Assembly: GCF_900106945.1 (NCBI RefSeq)
Contig: NZ_FNNE01000007.1
Location: 1 to 64,000 of the forward strand
Reading direction: 5' to 3'
Source: Marinobacter mobilis
Lineage (GTDB): Bacteria > Pseudomonadota > Gammaproteobacteria > Pseudomonadales > Oleiphilaceae
DNA: 64,000 nt
The notes under the pieces were generated by a model. That model did not search any database. It had not been told where the DNA came from and was given only the letters and a program-made list of their open reading frames with translations. Both the position numbers and the translations under genes were made by a program. Below are positions 39,278-47,649 of the stretch, in pieces (position 1 is the first letter of the stretch; each line of letters opens with the position of its first letter).

Positions 39278-39904
39278 CTAGCTGGCGTCGATACGGTCCT
39301 TTACGGACAACACCATCCGGACCAGATGCGCCAGGGAGTGAGTTCCCATCTTGTGCATGACCCGAGAACGGTGGATTTCAACCGTACGCTGACTGATTTC
39401 AAGCTCAATCGCGATCACCTTGTTCGCTTGCCCGGCGATCATCCGCTCCATGATCTCAGACTCCCTGGGAGTAAGCGTCTTGATCCGCTTCAGGATTTCC
39501 TGCTGCTCACCCAGGCTCTTGCGCTGTTCACGATCCTCGGCCAGCGCCACTTCAATTTTTTCCAGCAACGCCTCTTCACGATAGGGCTTCTGAATGAAAT
39601 CGACAGCGCCTTCTTTCATCGCGTCCACCGCCATCGGCACATCACCATGACCGGTGACAAAGATGATTGGCAGAATGGAATGGCGTTCATTGAGTTTCTT
39701 CTGCAACTCCAGGCCATCCATGCCCGGCATACGGATATCGAGAACGATACAACCGGCCATCTCCTCGGAATAGGCCTTCAGGAACGCAGTGGCATTCTCA
39801 AAGGTCGCCACAGCCTTGTTGTCTGACTTCAACAGCAGTTCCAGCGAGTCCCTGACTGCTTCATCGTCTTCTACCACATACACCGTTTGCTGAATGTCAC
39901 TCAT
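39278..39904 (-). CDS. FixJ-like response regulator
   Basis: A 208-residue two-domain regulator. The receiver domain (about 5-120) has Asp56 (IVLDIRMPGMDGLELQKKL) and the conserved Lys in FIQKPY, and the LuxR-type helix-turn-helix (about 140-205) contains TLTPRESEIMERMIAGQANKVIAIELEISQRTVEIHRSRVMHKM. I chose ATG 39904, with GGAG upstream; the frame extends 14 codons further. It forms an operon with the kinase and would bind DNA when phosphorylated. The target is unknown; the FixJ class often responds to oxygen or C4-acids. Confidence 0.92.
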   Translation of the reverse strand: MSDIQQTVYVVEDDEAVRDSLELLLKSDNKAVATFENATAFLKAYSEEMAGCIVLDIRMPGMDGLELQKKLNERHSILPIIFVTGHGDVPMAVDAMKEGAVDFIQKPYREEALLEKIEVALAEDREQRKSLGEQQEILKRIKTLTPRESEIMERMIAGQANKVIAIELEISQRTVEIHRSRVMHKMGTHSLAHLVRMVLSVKDRIDAS

Positions 39905-39955
39905 GCTCCACTCTCCATTTGCCAGACCACGAAGAACCATGGTCAAGGATGGCTG

Positions 39956-42361
39956 TTACTGTTTACTGTCTGAGGATGCAGAGGCGGCCGCATGTTCCTG
40001 CCGCTCATGTTCACGCATGCCATCCAGCCGCTGCTGGATCAGGCCGTAAACACTGTGTTTTGGATACTGCCCTTTCTTGTCGGGCTCCCCCGCCTGTTTT
40101 CCCATCAGCAGGGCAACGGCCTCCTCCACGGTCGAGACCGAATAAATGGAGAAGCGACGCTCCCGAACCGCTTGCAACACCTCGGCATCCAGCATCAGAT
40201 TCTGGACATTGGTCGAAGGCACAAGCACACCCTGGGTTCCGGTGAATTCCGTGAGCTGACAGGTTTTGAAGAAGCCTTCCACTTTCTCGTTGGCACCACC
40301 AATAGGCTGAATCTGACCAAACTGATTCACCGAACCGGTCAGGGCCAGATCCTGCCGGATCGGCACCCCCGACAGCGATGACAACAGGGCACAGAGTTCC
40401 GCCAGCGAAGCACTGTCACCATCGACCTCGCCGTAGTTCTGCTCAAAGGTGATACTCGCCGAGAGGTGCATCGGATCGGTGACAGCGAAGTGGGCAGCCA
40501 GCCAGGCGCTGAGAATCATCACGCCCTTGGAGTGAATGTTACCGCCGAGCTTGACGTCCCGCTCGATATCAATGATATCGCCGCCGCCATAATAAGTGGT
40601 GGCGGTGACCCGGTTTGCCATGCCGAACTCAAAACCACCGGTCGACATGACGGACAAGGCATTCACCTGACCCACCGTCTTGCCAGACGTGGAAATCAAC
40701 GTGGTACCGTCGCGCAACGAATCATAGAGCTGGTCACGGATTCGGCTGGAGCGGTACTGGGCACTGGTCAGCGCCTGCTCCACATGTTCAGCGGAAATCA
40801 GGCTGGCGTTTTCCTGGCGGGCCCAGTAGTCGGACTCCCGCAGCAGGTTCGCGATGTCGGCGGCATGCAGCGACAACCGGTCCTGGTGCTCTGCCATACG
40901 GGCACTGTGTTCGATCACCCTCGCCACGGCACGGCGATCACAATGCAGCAGATTCTTCTCCTTCACCAGGCTGGCAATGAACTTGGAATACAGCAACTGA
41001 CTGTCGGGCGTGCGGACCATCTCATTCTCGAAATCCGCGGTAACCCGGAACAGCTCGGAGAATTCGGAGTCGTATTCCTGCAGCAACATCCAGGTTTCCC
41101 GATCTCCAAACAATACAATTTTGACATCCAGCGGAATCGGCTCAGGTTCCAGGGAGATCGTGCCTGATAGCGTCATTTCCCGCTCAAGAGAGTTGATCTG
41201 CATGGATTTCGAGCGCAATGCCCGCTTGAGACCATCCCAGACGAAGGGTTGCTCCAGCACCTTGATCGCGTCCATCAGCAGGTAACCACCGTTAGCGCGA
41301 TGCAGGCTGCCGGGCCGAACCAGGGAAAAGTCCGTGAACACAGTCCCTTTGAAGGTGACATTTTCAACGTAGCCAAACAGGTTGTGGTAGGTCGGGTTGT
41401 CTTCGACCACCACTGGCATTTCGTTGTTTTTCTGGTGCACCAGGACATTGATCTGATAGCGCCGGGGTAGCTTCTTGTCGAGCGATGCATAGGCAATGGC
41501 GGCCTGCTCGTCGTTTTCCTCCAGGAAAATATCGAGGTTGTCTGCCAGGTCCTGGCGCACCGCCTCCAGAAAACTCACCACGTCTTCAAATTCACCGTAA
41601 CGGGCTGTCAGCTCGTCAATCTGGTGGCCAGAAATCCCTTCGAGGGTTTCCTGGTTCAGGGCATGCTGCTGTTCGGCGTATTCCTGTTCCCAGTCAGCCA
41701 CCTTGCGTACCGCCTGCCGCAGTTTCTTCTCAAGCTTGTCGATTTCCCGCTCGAACTGATTGCGCTTGGCCTCGGAGAGTGCCTCAAAGGTTTCTGCGGT
41801 ATGAGGTTCATCACCGTTCATCGCAACCAGGCGATACCCACCGGGGGTAGTAACAGTCAGGTTGATGTTCTTGCGGCGGGCCTGATCCGCCACTTTTCCC
41901 AGCTCCTTTTCCTGGCGCTCGGCAAAATCTTCCTTGAGCTGGGAGGCACGCTCGAGAAAATTGTCGCTGTCGAAGGTCTGAGGCACCATCTTCATCAGTC
42001 GCGCCATCAGCTTTTCCATATCCTGGCGAAGCTGGTTGCCGCGTCCCGCCGGCAGTTTCAGTACCTTGGGTATCCGCGGCTCTTCAAAGTTCGCGACATA
42101 ACACCAATCGTGGGCCTGCTGTCGGGTGTCCACATGGTGCTCAAGGTAGCGCAACATCATGGTTCGCTTGCCCAGCCCGTTGCGACCGACGGCGTAGACG
42201 TTGTAACCACCATGGGGCATCGCCAGCGCAAAACGGACCGCTTCCTGGGCACGATTCTGACCGACAATTTCTGCCAACGGCTCAAGCTGACGGGTGGTTC
42301 TGAATGGAAACTCTTTTAGGACGCAGGCTTTGTACAGCCGTTGCAAGGGCAATGCCTTCAA
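39956..42361 (-). CDS. Lon-like protease with degenerate ATPase motifs
   Basis: An 801-residue protein of the AAA_32/LonC-like group. The N-terminal region has an ATPase fold whose Walker A is GRNGLGKR (59-66), where Ser/Thr after Lys is Arg, and no clear DE of Walker B is visible (YLLMDAIKVL). A long charged coiled coil (about 105-250) follows. The C-terminus (about 590-770) is the peptidase S16 domain with Ser650 in EVDGDSASLAEL and Lys693 in GGANEKVEG, the complete Lon dyad. It probably degrades unfolded proteins, perhaps with little ATP use. It reads alone 51 bp ahead of the response regulator gene. Confidence 0.9.
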   Translation of the reverse strand: MKALPLQRLYKACVLKEFPFRTTRQLEPLAEIVGQNRAQEAVRFALAMPHGGYNVYAVGRNGLGKRTMMLRYLEHHVDTRQQAHDWCYVANFEEPRIPKVLKLPAGRGNQLRQDMEKLMARLMKMVPQTFDSDNFLERASQLKEDFAERQEKELGKVADQARRKNINLTVTTPGGYRLVAMNGDEPHTAETFEALSEAKRNQFEREIDKLEKKLRQAVRKVADWEQEYAEQQHALNQETLEGISGHQIDELTARYGEFEDVVSFLEAVRQDLADNLDIFLEENDEQAAIAYASLDKKLPRRYQINVLVHQKNNEMPVVVEDNPTYHNLFGYVENVTFKGTVFTDFSLVRPGSLHRANGGYLLMDAIKVLEQPFVWDGLKRALRSKSMQINSLEREMTLSGTISLEPEPIPLDVKIVLFGDRETWMLLQEYDSEFSELFRVTADFENEMVRTPDSQLLYSKFIASLVKEKNLLHCDRRAVARVIEHSARMAEHQDRLSLHAADIANLLRESDYWARQENASLISAEHVEQALTSAQYRSSRIRDQLYDSLRDGTTLISTSGKTVGQVNALSVMSTGGFEFGMANRVTATTYYGGGDIIDIERDVKLGGNIHSKGVMILSAWLAAHFAVTDPMHLSASITFEQNYGEVDGDSASLAELCALLSSLSGVPIRQDLALTGSVNQFGQIQPIGGANEKVEGFFKTCQLTEFTGTQGVLVPSTNVQNLMLDAEVLQAVRERRFSIYSVSTVEEAVALLMGKQAGEPDKKGQYPKHSVYGLIQQRLDGMREHERQEHAAASASSDSKQ

Positions 42362-42592
42362 GTTGAATTCCTGTACGGCGACGATGGTGGATTAATGGTA
42401 AAAGAGTAGCGCAATAATCAAGGGTTTATCACGCTGAACGGTGTTCATTGTAGATTTTGCCATGGCTGCTGTCTCGCCCTCCCTCAAGTTTCCGCACAGA
42501 TTGCCGATATAATGACCAAATATAGAAACAGCTGAACCAACGGGGTCGATCGCCGGACTCTACCGCCTCGGCCATCGGGAGGATGTATTTAC

Positions 42593-42877
42593 GTGGATAT
42601 CTATCGCAATACCTACCAGCCTGTTGCTGCCCTGGACCGTCCCCGGAGAGAGGGTGACAACCGGACGCCGCCCAGCGATGAGGCCAAGGCCCCACCCAGC
42701 CAGGCAAACACGGACCGCCGTCGCCAGCCCGACCGGAGACGCCGTCAGGAGCCCTTCGACGGGCCCGACCAGCGGCAGCGGAAAACCCGCCGCCGCCCCC
42801 TGCTGCTGGACCCCAAAACAGCCGAATCGGCGCCCCTGGAAGACCGGCGGGGACGATTGCTCGACGCAAAGGCCTGA
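42593..42877 (+). CDS. Arg/Pro-rich hypothetical protein
   Basis: A 94-residue protein starting at GTG 42593 with GGAGGAT ten bases upstream. It is very rich in Arg, Asp and Pro (RRRQPDRRRRQEPFDGPDQRQRKTRRRP) and has no hydrophobic core, so it is probably disordered. It ends 6 bp before a strong terminator that has no other gene to serve, which supports it being expressed. Function and family unknown; a nucleic-acid or surface role is conceivable. Confidence 0.6.
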   Translation: MDIYRNTYQPVAALDRPRREGDNRTPPSDEAKAPPSQANTDRRRQPDRRRRQEPFDGPDQRQRKTRRRPLLLDPKTAESAPLEDRRGRLLDAKA

Positions 42878-42883
42878 TCTGAC

Positions 42884-42912
42884 AAAATAGGTGCTTGATG
42901 CACCTATTTTTT
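42884..42912 (+). terminator. terminator of Arg-rich gene
   Basis: AAAATAGGTGC (42884-42894), loop TTGAT, GCACCTATTTT (42900-42910) followed by TT forms an 11-bp stem with T and A runs on both sides. It ends the short gene at 42593-42877. Confidence 0.88.
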
Positions 42913-43053
42913 GTGACGCACCGCTCACTCCGGCACTTGATCATTTTTAAGCCAGCAACCGCGGCACTACACTTTCGGTCCCTCCCCCTGCGCCATGATG
43001 GCAGCAGCAGCCGGAGCCATAACAATCATAAGACCCAGTATGGATACGCACCC

Positions 43054-43431
43054 ATGATGCCGGACTATGCCGATCGCCGAATCAAGGAGCGCTTTGCGGC
43101 GCAATGCCTGAAAGTGAACCTCAGGGAGCGGGGGTTCTTCGGGCGTAACAGAAAGCCGATCTCGGTTTGCTGCCTCGACATGAACCGCTATGGCATGGGG
43201 CTGTTGTCACCGCGTCCGGTAGAACCCGGCTCACGGCTGTTCCTCGATTTTCACGGCAAGTACATTTCCGAAGCCAACGTTCGCGCCCGGGTTATCGACT
43301 GCTACCCTTATCAGGCCGGGTTCCGGGTCAGCATCCAGTTCACCAATTTCGTGTCCATGCGCAGCTATTCCCGCGCCGTCGATAACGCGCTCTCGCGGAT
43401 TGAAGGCATCTATAACCGCTACGTCAGCTGA
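43054..43431 (+). CDS. PilZ-domain protein
   Basis: A 125-residue protein with a PilZ cyclic-di-GMP fold. The RxxxR motif is at residues 9-13 (DRRIKERFAA) and the DxN/SxxG motif at about 43 (CCLDMNRYGMGLL), where Asn replaces the usual Ser. It is followed by PRPVEPGSRLFLDF and the barrel strands. I chose ATG 43054 (ATG ATG); the longer frame upstream overlaps a terminator. It could bind c-di-GMP and switch between motile and attached states. The nearest multi-PAS sensor gene (63018) might supply the signal, but this is speculative. Confidence 0.8.
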   Translation: MMPDYADRRIKERFAAQCLKVNLRERGFFGRNRKPISVCCLDMNRYGMGLLSPRPVEPGSRLFLDFHGKYISEANVRARVIDCYPYQAGFRVSIQFTNFVSMRSYSRAVDNALSRIEGIYNRYVS

Positions 43432-43559
43432 TCCTCCGGACCCTCCCCGCCCCATTTGGCCCTCTGCGGCTGCCAGCTCGTGACAGGACTTGCGCTGAGT
43501 CATTGCCTGATTGCCCTGAATGACCAAGAATGAGGGTGTCTGATGCGAGGGAAAACGCC

Positions 43560-45461
43560 ATGGCAAACGAACAACCTCAACCGCCCCTGTTCAACTGGAC
43601 CCAGATGTGGATGATGCTGGGGGTTGTGCTCGTAGCCATGTACCTGCTCAACAGCCCGGACAAGTCCTCGGTAGCGGAACTGCCCTACAGCACCTTCAAG
43701 AGTTATCTTACCGACGACGCCATAACCCGTGTCGAAATGCAGGGTGACACCCTTCGTGGCGAATTCAGGGATCCCCAGTTTCTGGATGAGAGCAATACCG
43801 GTTACAGCGAGTTTTCGACCCGCATGCCCGCCAGCGGCGATGACCGCCTGCTGGATCAGCTTGAAGCCCACAATGTGACCCTCGAGGTCCTCGACGCCGA
43901 ACATTCTCTGTTAACGGCCCTGCTGTCCGTTCTGCCCTGGATACTCCTGCTGCTCTACTTCTTCTGGCTGTCACGACGGACCATGGGGCAGATGGGGGGC
44001 AGCAACAGTCCGTTTGATTTCAGCAAACAGTTGCAGGCTCAAATCAAGGGCGACATACCCGACACCACCTTTGATGATGTCGCCGGTCAAGACAATGCCA
44101 AGCAGGAGGTGCAGGAACTGATCGAGTTCCTGAGGAATCCGGAACAATTCCGCAGCCTTGGCGCCGAAGTTCCCCACGGCATTCTGCTGATGGGCCCACC
44201 CGGAACCGGTAAAACCCTAATGGCCCGCGCCCTGGCCGGAGAAGCCGGGGTTCGCTTCTATCCAATTTCGGCCTCGGAGTTCATTGAGGTCTTTGTCGGC
44301 GTGGGCGCATCGCGTGTGCGCCAGCTGTTTGAATCTGCCAGAAAGAACACACCCAGCATTATCTTCATCGACGAACTGGACAGTATCGGCCGCACCCGCG
44401 GCACCGGCCTTGGGGGTGGTCATGATGAACGGGAGCAGACCCTGAACCAGATACTGGCTGAGATGGATGGATTTAGTGGTCATGAAGCGGTCATCGTCCT
44501 GGCGGCCACGAACCGCCCCGACGTGCTCGACCCCGCCCTGCTTCGGCCCGGTCGCTTCGACCGTCACGTCACCCTCGACCTGCCCGACCTCAGTGGCCGC
44601 CTCGACATCCTTGCCGTCCATACCCGCCATGTACCGCTGGATCCCACCGTCGACTTAGAGAAAATCGCTGCTGGCACCCCCGGGTTCTCCGGCGCCGATC
44701 TCAAGAACCTGGTGAACGAGGCTGCCATGTTGGGCGCCCGCAGCCGGGCCAAGACAGTGACCATGGCAAACTTTGACGAAGCCCGGGATAAAATCATTCT
44801 CGGTACCGCCCGCAGTCTGGTGATTTCGCCTCAGGAAAAACACCGCCTGGCCGTACACGAAGCAGGCCATACCCTGGTCGCTCATTTCCTCCCTAACGCC
44901 GACCCTCTGTACAAGGTATCCATTGTGCCCCGGGGGCAGGCGCTGGGTGGCACCCACCAGCTGCCCATCGAAGAGCGGCACACCTACTCAGAGGAGTATC
45001 TGCGGGATCGCCTCGCGGTCATGCTGGGCGGTCGCGCTGCCGAGAAATCCCTGCTGGGAACCGTCAGCTCCGGTGCTGACGACGACATTCATCAGGCCAC
45101 AGGTCTGGCCCGTTCCATGGTGAGCCGCTGGGGCATGTCAGACGAGGTGGGACCGGTTGACCTGCGGGCCAGCGAGGGCCACCCCTTCCTTGGCCGCGAA
45201 ATCGCCCAGCCCCGCCACTACAGCGAGCATGCAGCCGAGGTGGTTGATGACGCCGTGCAAAAGCTGCTGCTGTCGGCCCAGGCGGTGGCCATGGAACTGA
45301 TTCGCACCCACCAGCCGCAAATGGAAACACTGATTACCCGTCTTGAGCAGGAAGAAACCCTGCACCAGCAAGCCATTGAAGACTGCCTTGGGCCAGCGAA
45401 AGTCTCGAAACTCCGATATTTCCCGACGGTCTCCGGTAACCGTAAACAGGATGACCATTAA
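43560..45461 (+). CDS. ftsH: FtsH-type AAA+ zinc protease, second copy
   Basis: A 633-residue membrane protease from ATG 43560 (MANEQPQPPLFNW); an ATG ten codons upstream is in frame. A membrane helix (about 12-30) and a periplasmic region are followed by a second helix (about 120-137). The AAA domain has Walker A GPPGTGKT (212-219), DELDSIG (271-277) and the second region of homology ATNRPDVLDPALLRPGRFDR. The zinc site is HEAGH (433-437) with Asp509 as third ligand. It is not in the canonical rrmJ-ftsH-folP cluster, so a housekeeping ftsH probably exists elsewhere; this may be a stress-specialised copy. Confidence 0.9.
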   Translation: MANEQPQPPLFNWTQMWMMLGVVLVAMYLLNSPDKSSVAELPYSTFKSYLTDDAITRVEMQGDTLRGEFRDPQFLDESNTGYSEFSTRMPASGDDRLLDQLEAHNVTLEVLDAEHSLLTALLSVLPWILLLLYFFWLSRRTMGQMGGSNSPFDFSKQLQAQIKGDIPDTTFDDVAGQDNAKQEVQELIEFLRNPEQFRSLGAEVPHGILLMGPPGTGKTLMARALAGEAGVRFYPISASEFIEVFVGVGASRVRQLFESARKNTPSIIFIDELDSIGRTRGTGLGGGHDEREQTLNQILAEMDGFSGHEAVIVLAATNRPDVLDPALLRPGRFDRHVTLDLPDLSGRLDILAVHTRHVPLDPTVDLEKIAAGTPGFSGADLKNLVNEAAMLGARSRAKTVTMANFDEARDKIILGTARSLVISPQEKHRLAVHEAGHTLVAHFLPNADPLYKVSIVPRGQALGGTHQLPIEERHTYSEEYLRDRLAVMLGGRAAEKSLLGTVSSGADDDIHQATGLARSMVSRWGMSDEVGPVDLRASEGHPFLGREIAQPRHYSEHAAEVVDDAVQKLLLSAQAVAMELIRTHQPQMETLITRLEQEETLHQQAIEDCLGPAKVSKLRYFPTVSGNRKQDDH

Positions 45462-45497
45462 GCAGCTCCATAACCCCTGATGATGAGGATCTGCACC

Positions 45498-45653
45498 ATG
45501 AACACCCCATCAGACGACGCCGCCGATGAACGGCTCCGGGCCACTGAACTGCCGGGCGTCAACATCGAGATGGTCGGGCACTCCGGCCAAAATACCGTCA
45601 AACGCATCCTGTTCGGCAGTGCCACCTGGAAACTCTGTGTCTACCCGCTCTGA
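45498..45653 (+). CDS. 51-residue ORF after ftsH copy
   Basis: A short frame from ATG 45498 to TGA 45653 with GAGGAT eight bases ahead. The product (MNTPSDDAADERLRATELPG to WKLCVYPL) is acidic at the N-terminus and ends in a small hydrophobic patch. It begins 37 bp after the FtsH stop and precedes the antiporter by 57 bp, so all three could be one transcript. No family is recognised. It might be a substrate or regulator of the protease; this is inferred only from position. Confidence 0.4.
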   Translation: MNTPSDDAADERLRATELPGVNIEMVGHSGQNTVKRILFGSATWKLCVYPL

Positions 45654-45709
45654 TCGGTCTGGACTGCACGCAACTGAGCCTTTACCAAGGAGCCTTCCCG
45701 GGCCACACT

Positions 45710-46702
45710 ATGACTGCCAACCTGCTTGCTAGCTTGCCACTCTGGCTCAACAGCACCCTACTGGTCGTGGCCGCCCTGATCATTGCCAAGGGCGCCCAGG
45801 TGGCCATCGCCTCGGCCTCCCAGCTGGCTACGTCCCTCGGGCTTTCCGAGCTCGTCATCGGCCTTACCGTGGTCGCCCTGGGCACCTCGTTGCCCGAGTT
45901 TGCGGTGACGGTCACCGCGGCATTGGAAGAACAAGGCAACATCTCCCTCGGCAATATTGTCGGCTCAAACAACTTCAACCTGGGTTTCATCCTCGGAGGG
46001 TGTGCCCTGATACGGTCCATTCCCACCAACAACACGCTGGTTCGGCGGGATGGACCGATCCTGGTGGCCGCCTCGCTGCTGTTGCTGCTGTTTGTTGGTA
46101 CCGACCTGACCCTGAGCCGTTTCGAAGCGGCCGTCATGTTGCTGATCCTGTTGAGCTACCTTGGGCACCTGATCCACACGCAGGACCGAACCATGATGGC
46201 AGAAGCCCAAGCCAGCAGGCCGGCCGGGCAGCGCCCAACGTCGACGGTGCCTCGGCTCTGCCTGACCTTTGGTTTTGGCCTGGTTCTGGTGCTGGCGGGT
46301 TCGCAATTGATGGTCGACTCCGCCGTCACTATTGCCACCCGGTTTGGCATCAGCGATTGGGTAATCGCCGTCACCATAGTCGCCGCCGGAACCTCCATGC
46401 CCGAGCTGGCCACCAGTCTGGCGGGGGTGATACGGGGTCACTATTCGTTAAGCGCCGGCAACCTTATCGGCAGCGATCTGTTCAATATACTGGGCGTTCT
46501 TGGCCTGGCGGGTATGATTCACCCAATCAGCACCGACCCCATGGCCCGGCTATCGCTGCTGGCGGTCATCGTCATGGTGATAGTCGCGCTGATATTCATG
46601 CGCTCTGGATGGCGGATTTCCAGGGTTGAAGGCGCCCTGCTGATCGCCCTGGCCCTGTTCCGCTGGGGCCTGGACACCGTCAGTCGGTCGCCCGCCTACT
46701 GA
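45710..46702 (+). CDS. CaCA-type calcium/sodium antiporter
   Basis: A 330-residue inner-membrane exchanger of the YrbG family with two inverted repeats of about five membrane segments. The alpha-repeat signatures are GLTVVALGTSLPEFAVTV with GNIVGSNNFN (about 50-95), and IVAAGTSMPELATSLAG with GNLIGSDLFN (about 220-260). The acidic ends of these motifs bind the cation. It follows the FtsH copy and small ORF on the same strand, which suggests a membrane or ionic stress unit. Confidence 0.92.
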   Translation: MTANLLASLPLWLNSTLLVVAALIIAKGAQVAIASASQLATSLGLSELVIGLTVVALGTSLPEFAVTVTAALEEQGNISLGNIVGSNNFNLGFILGGCALIRSIPTNNTLVRRDGPILVAASLLLLLFVGTDLTLSRFEAAVMLLILLSYLGHLIHTQDRTMMAEAQASRPAGQRPTSTVPRLCLTFGFGLVLVLAGSQLMVDSAVTIATRFGISDWVIAVTIVAAGTSMPELATSLAGVIRGHYSLSAGNLIGSDLFNILGVLGLAGMIHPISTDPMARLSLLAVIVMVIVALIFMRSGWRISRVEGALLIALALFRWGLDTVSRSPAY

Positions 46703-46753
46703 TCGCCTGCACCAGACCAGAATTACAGCCCCCTGCGGAAATCTCTCGCTGAG

Positions 46754-47080
46754 GTGCCGGAATTGCTGCAGCAGTTCATGAAAATGCTAAGCCAGCCATT
46801 GTGGCAGGAATATAAGTCCACGGGCTGTTTCTGTGCCGAAGAAAAGATCCTGCAGTTTCTGCGGGTGCTGGCGAAAAAGCAGAAGCGGCGCGGATACTCA
46901 GACACCCAATTGCGGCTGTTCATGCGTCGCAATGACATTGCCAACTATCTGGGCCTTCGCTCGGAAACAATCAGCCGTGTGCTGACAAGACTGGACAAGC
47001 GCAAGCTTCTCAGCGTTCACCGGGAACAGATTGTGCTGTTCGAGCCTCAACAGATAGAGGGACTTAGAGGCCCTGTTTGA
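46754..47080 (+). pseudogene. C-terminal half of an FNR-type regulator
   Basis: A 108-residue frame (GTG 46754) that corresponds only to the dimer helix and winged-helix DNA-binding domain of FNR/Anr. The recognition part NDIANYLGLRSETISRVLTRLDKR matches FNR's [21 protein letters not shown]. The cyclic-nucleotide-like sensor fold and the N-terminal cysteines are missing. Upstream the frame is open back to 46703 but there is no sensor domain, only the antiporter gene. It is probably a decayed regulator, though a constitutive DNA-binding fragment is possible. It converges with the next gene, ending at the adjacent base. Confidence 0.75.
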
Positions 47081-47551
47081 TCAGAAAAGTCCGGCGTCCA
47101 GGCTCGCCGCCATATAAAGCCCCAGTTCACGGCACTGGTTCTCGAACTCGCGCTGGTATTCACCTTGGCAAATCAATGCATCCTGAACCGGACGCCAACG
47201 CAGGCCCGTGGTGATGGACTCTATGGCGCGCCGGGTTCCTGTTCCATCATGGCCAGCACGGATATAGAAGGCAAAGGGCAAGCCCTGGGTCTTATCCAGG
47301 CAGGGGTAGTAACTCCGGTCAAAAAAATCCTTCAGGGCCCCACTCATATAACCCAGATTTTCGGTGGTACCGAGAATGATGGCATCACAGGCGAGAACAT
47401 CGTCAGGGCCAGCGTCCAACGGAGAAAGCACCTTGACTTCAACCGACTCAAGGTCGGAATGGCGGGCGCCATCAGCAACAGCACTGCGCAGGGTCAGAGT
47501 ATTCGGCGACGGGGCATGGGCAACAATGAGTAGCTGCCGTTTGTCGGACAT
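47081..47551 (-). CDS. flavodoxin-fold NAD(P)H/FMN reductase-like protein
   Basis: A 156-residue protein of the flavodoxin-like fold. I chose ATG 47551 (MSDKRQLLIVAHAPSPNTLTL); the FMN-binding phosphate loop is HAPSPNT and the second loop GTTENLGYMSGALKDFFDRSYY. It is related to NADPH:FMN or quinone reductases such as MdaB/WrbA-like proteins, but is short. It lies between the FNR remnant and recA. The cofactor use and electron acceptor are unknown. Confidence 0.8.
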   Translation of the reverse strand: MSDKRQLLIVAHAPSPNTLTLRSAVADGARHSDLESVEVKVLSPLDAGPDDVLACDAIILGTTENLGYMSGALKDFFDRSYYPCLDKTQGLPFAFYIRAGHDGTGTRRAIESITTGLRWRPVQDALICQGEYQREFENQCRELGLYMAASLDAGLF

Positions 47552-47604
47552 GACGAACTCCCGATGCTGGAGCTTCATGGGGATTGAAGAGATCACTTAC
47601 AATC

Positions 47605-47637
47605 GCCACCCGGGAAGCAGTCATTTTCCCGGGTGGC
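47605..47637 (-). terminator. hairpin downstream of recA
   Basis: A 12-bp perfect stem (GCCACCCGGGAA 47605-47616 and TTCCCGGGTGGC 47626-47637, loop 9 nt) stands 12 bp after the recA stop. No U tract follows on the minus strand, so it may terminate with Rho or protect the mRNA end. A recX gene, which follows recA in many relatives, is not present here. Confidence 0.55.
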
Positions 47638-47649
47638 AGTATCACAAAC

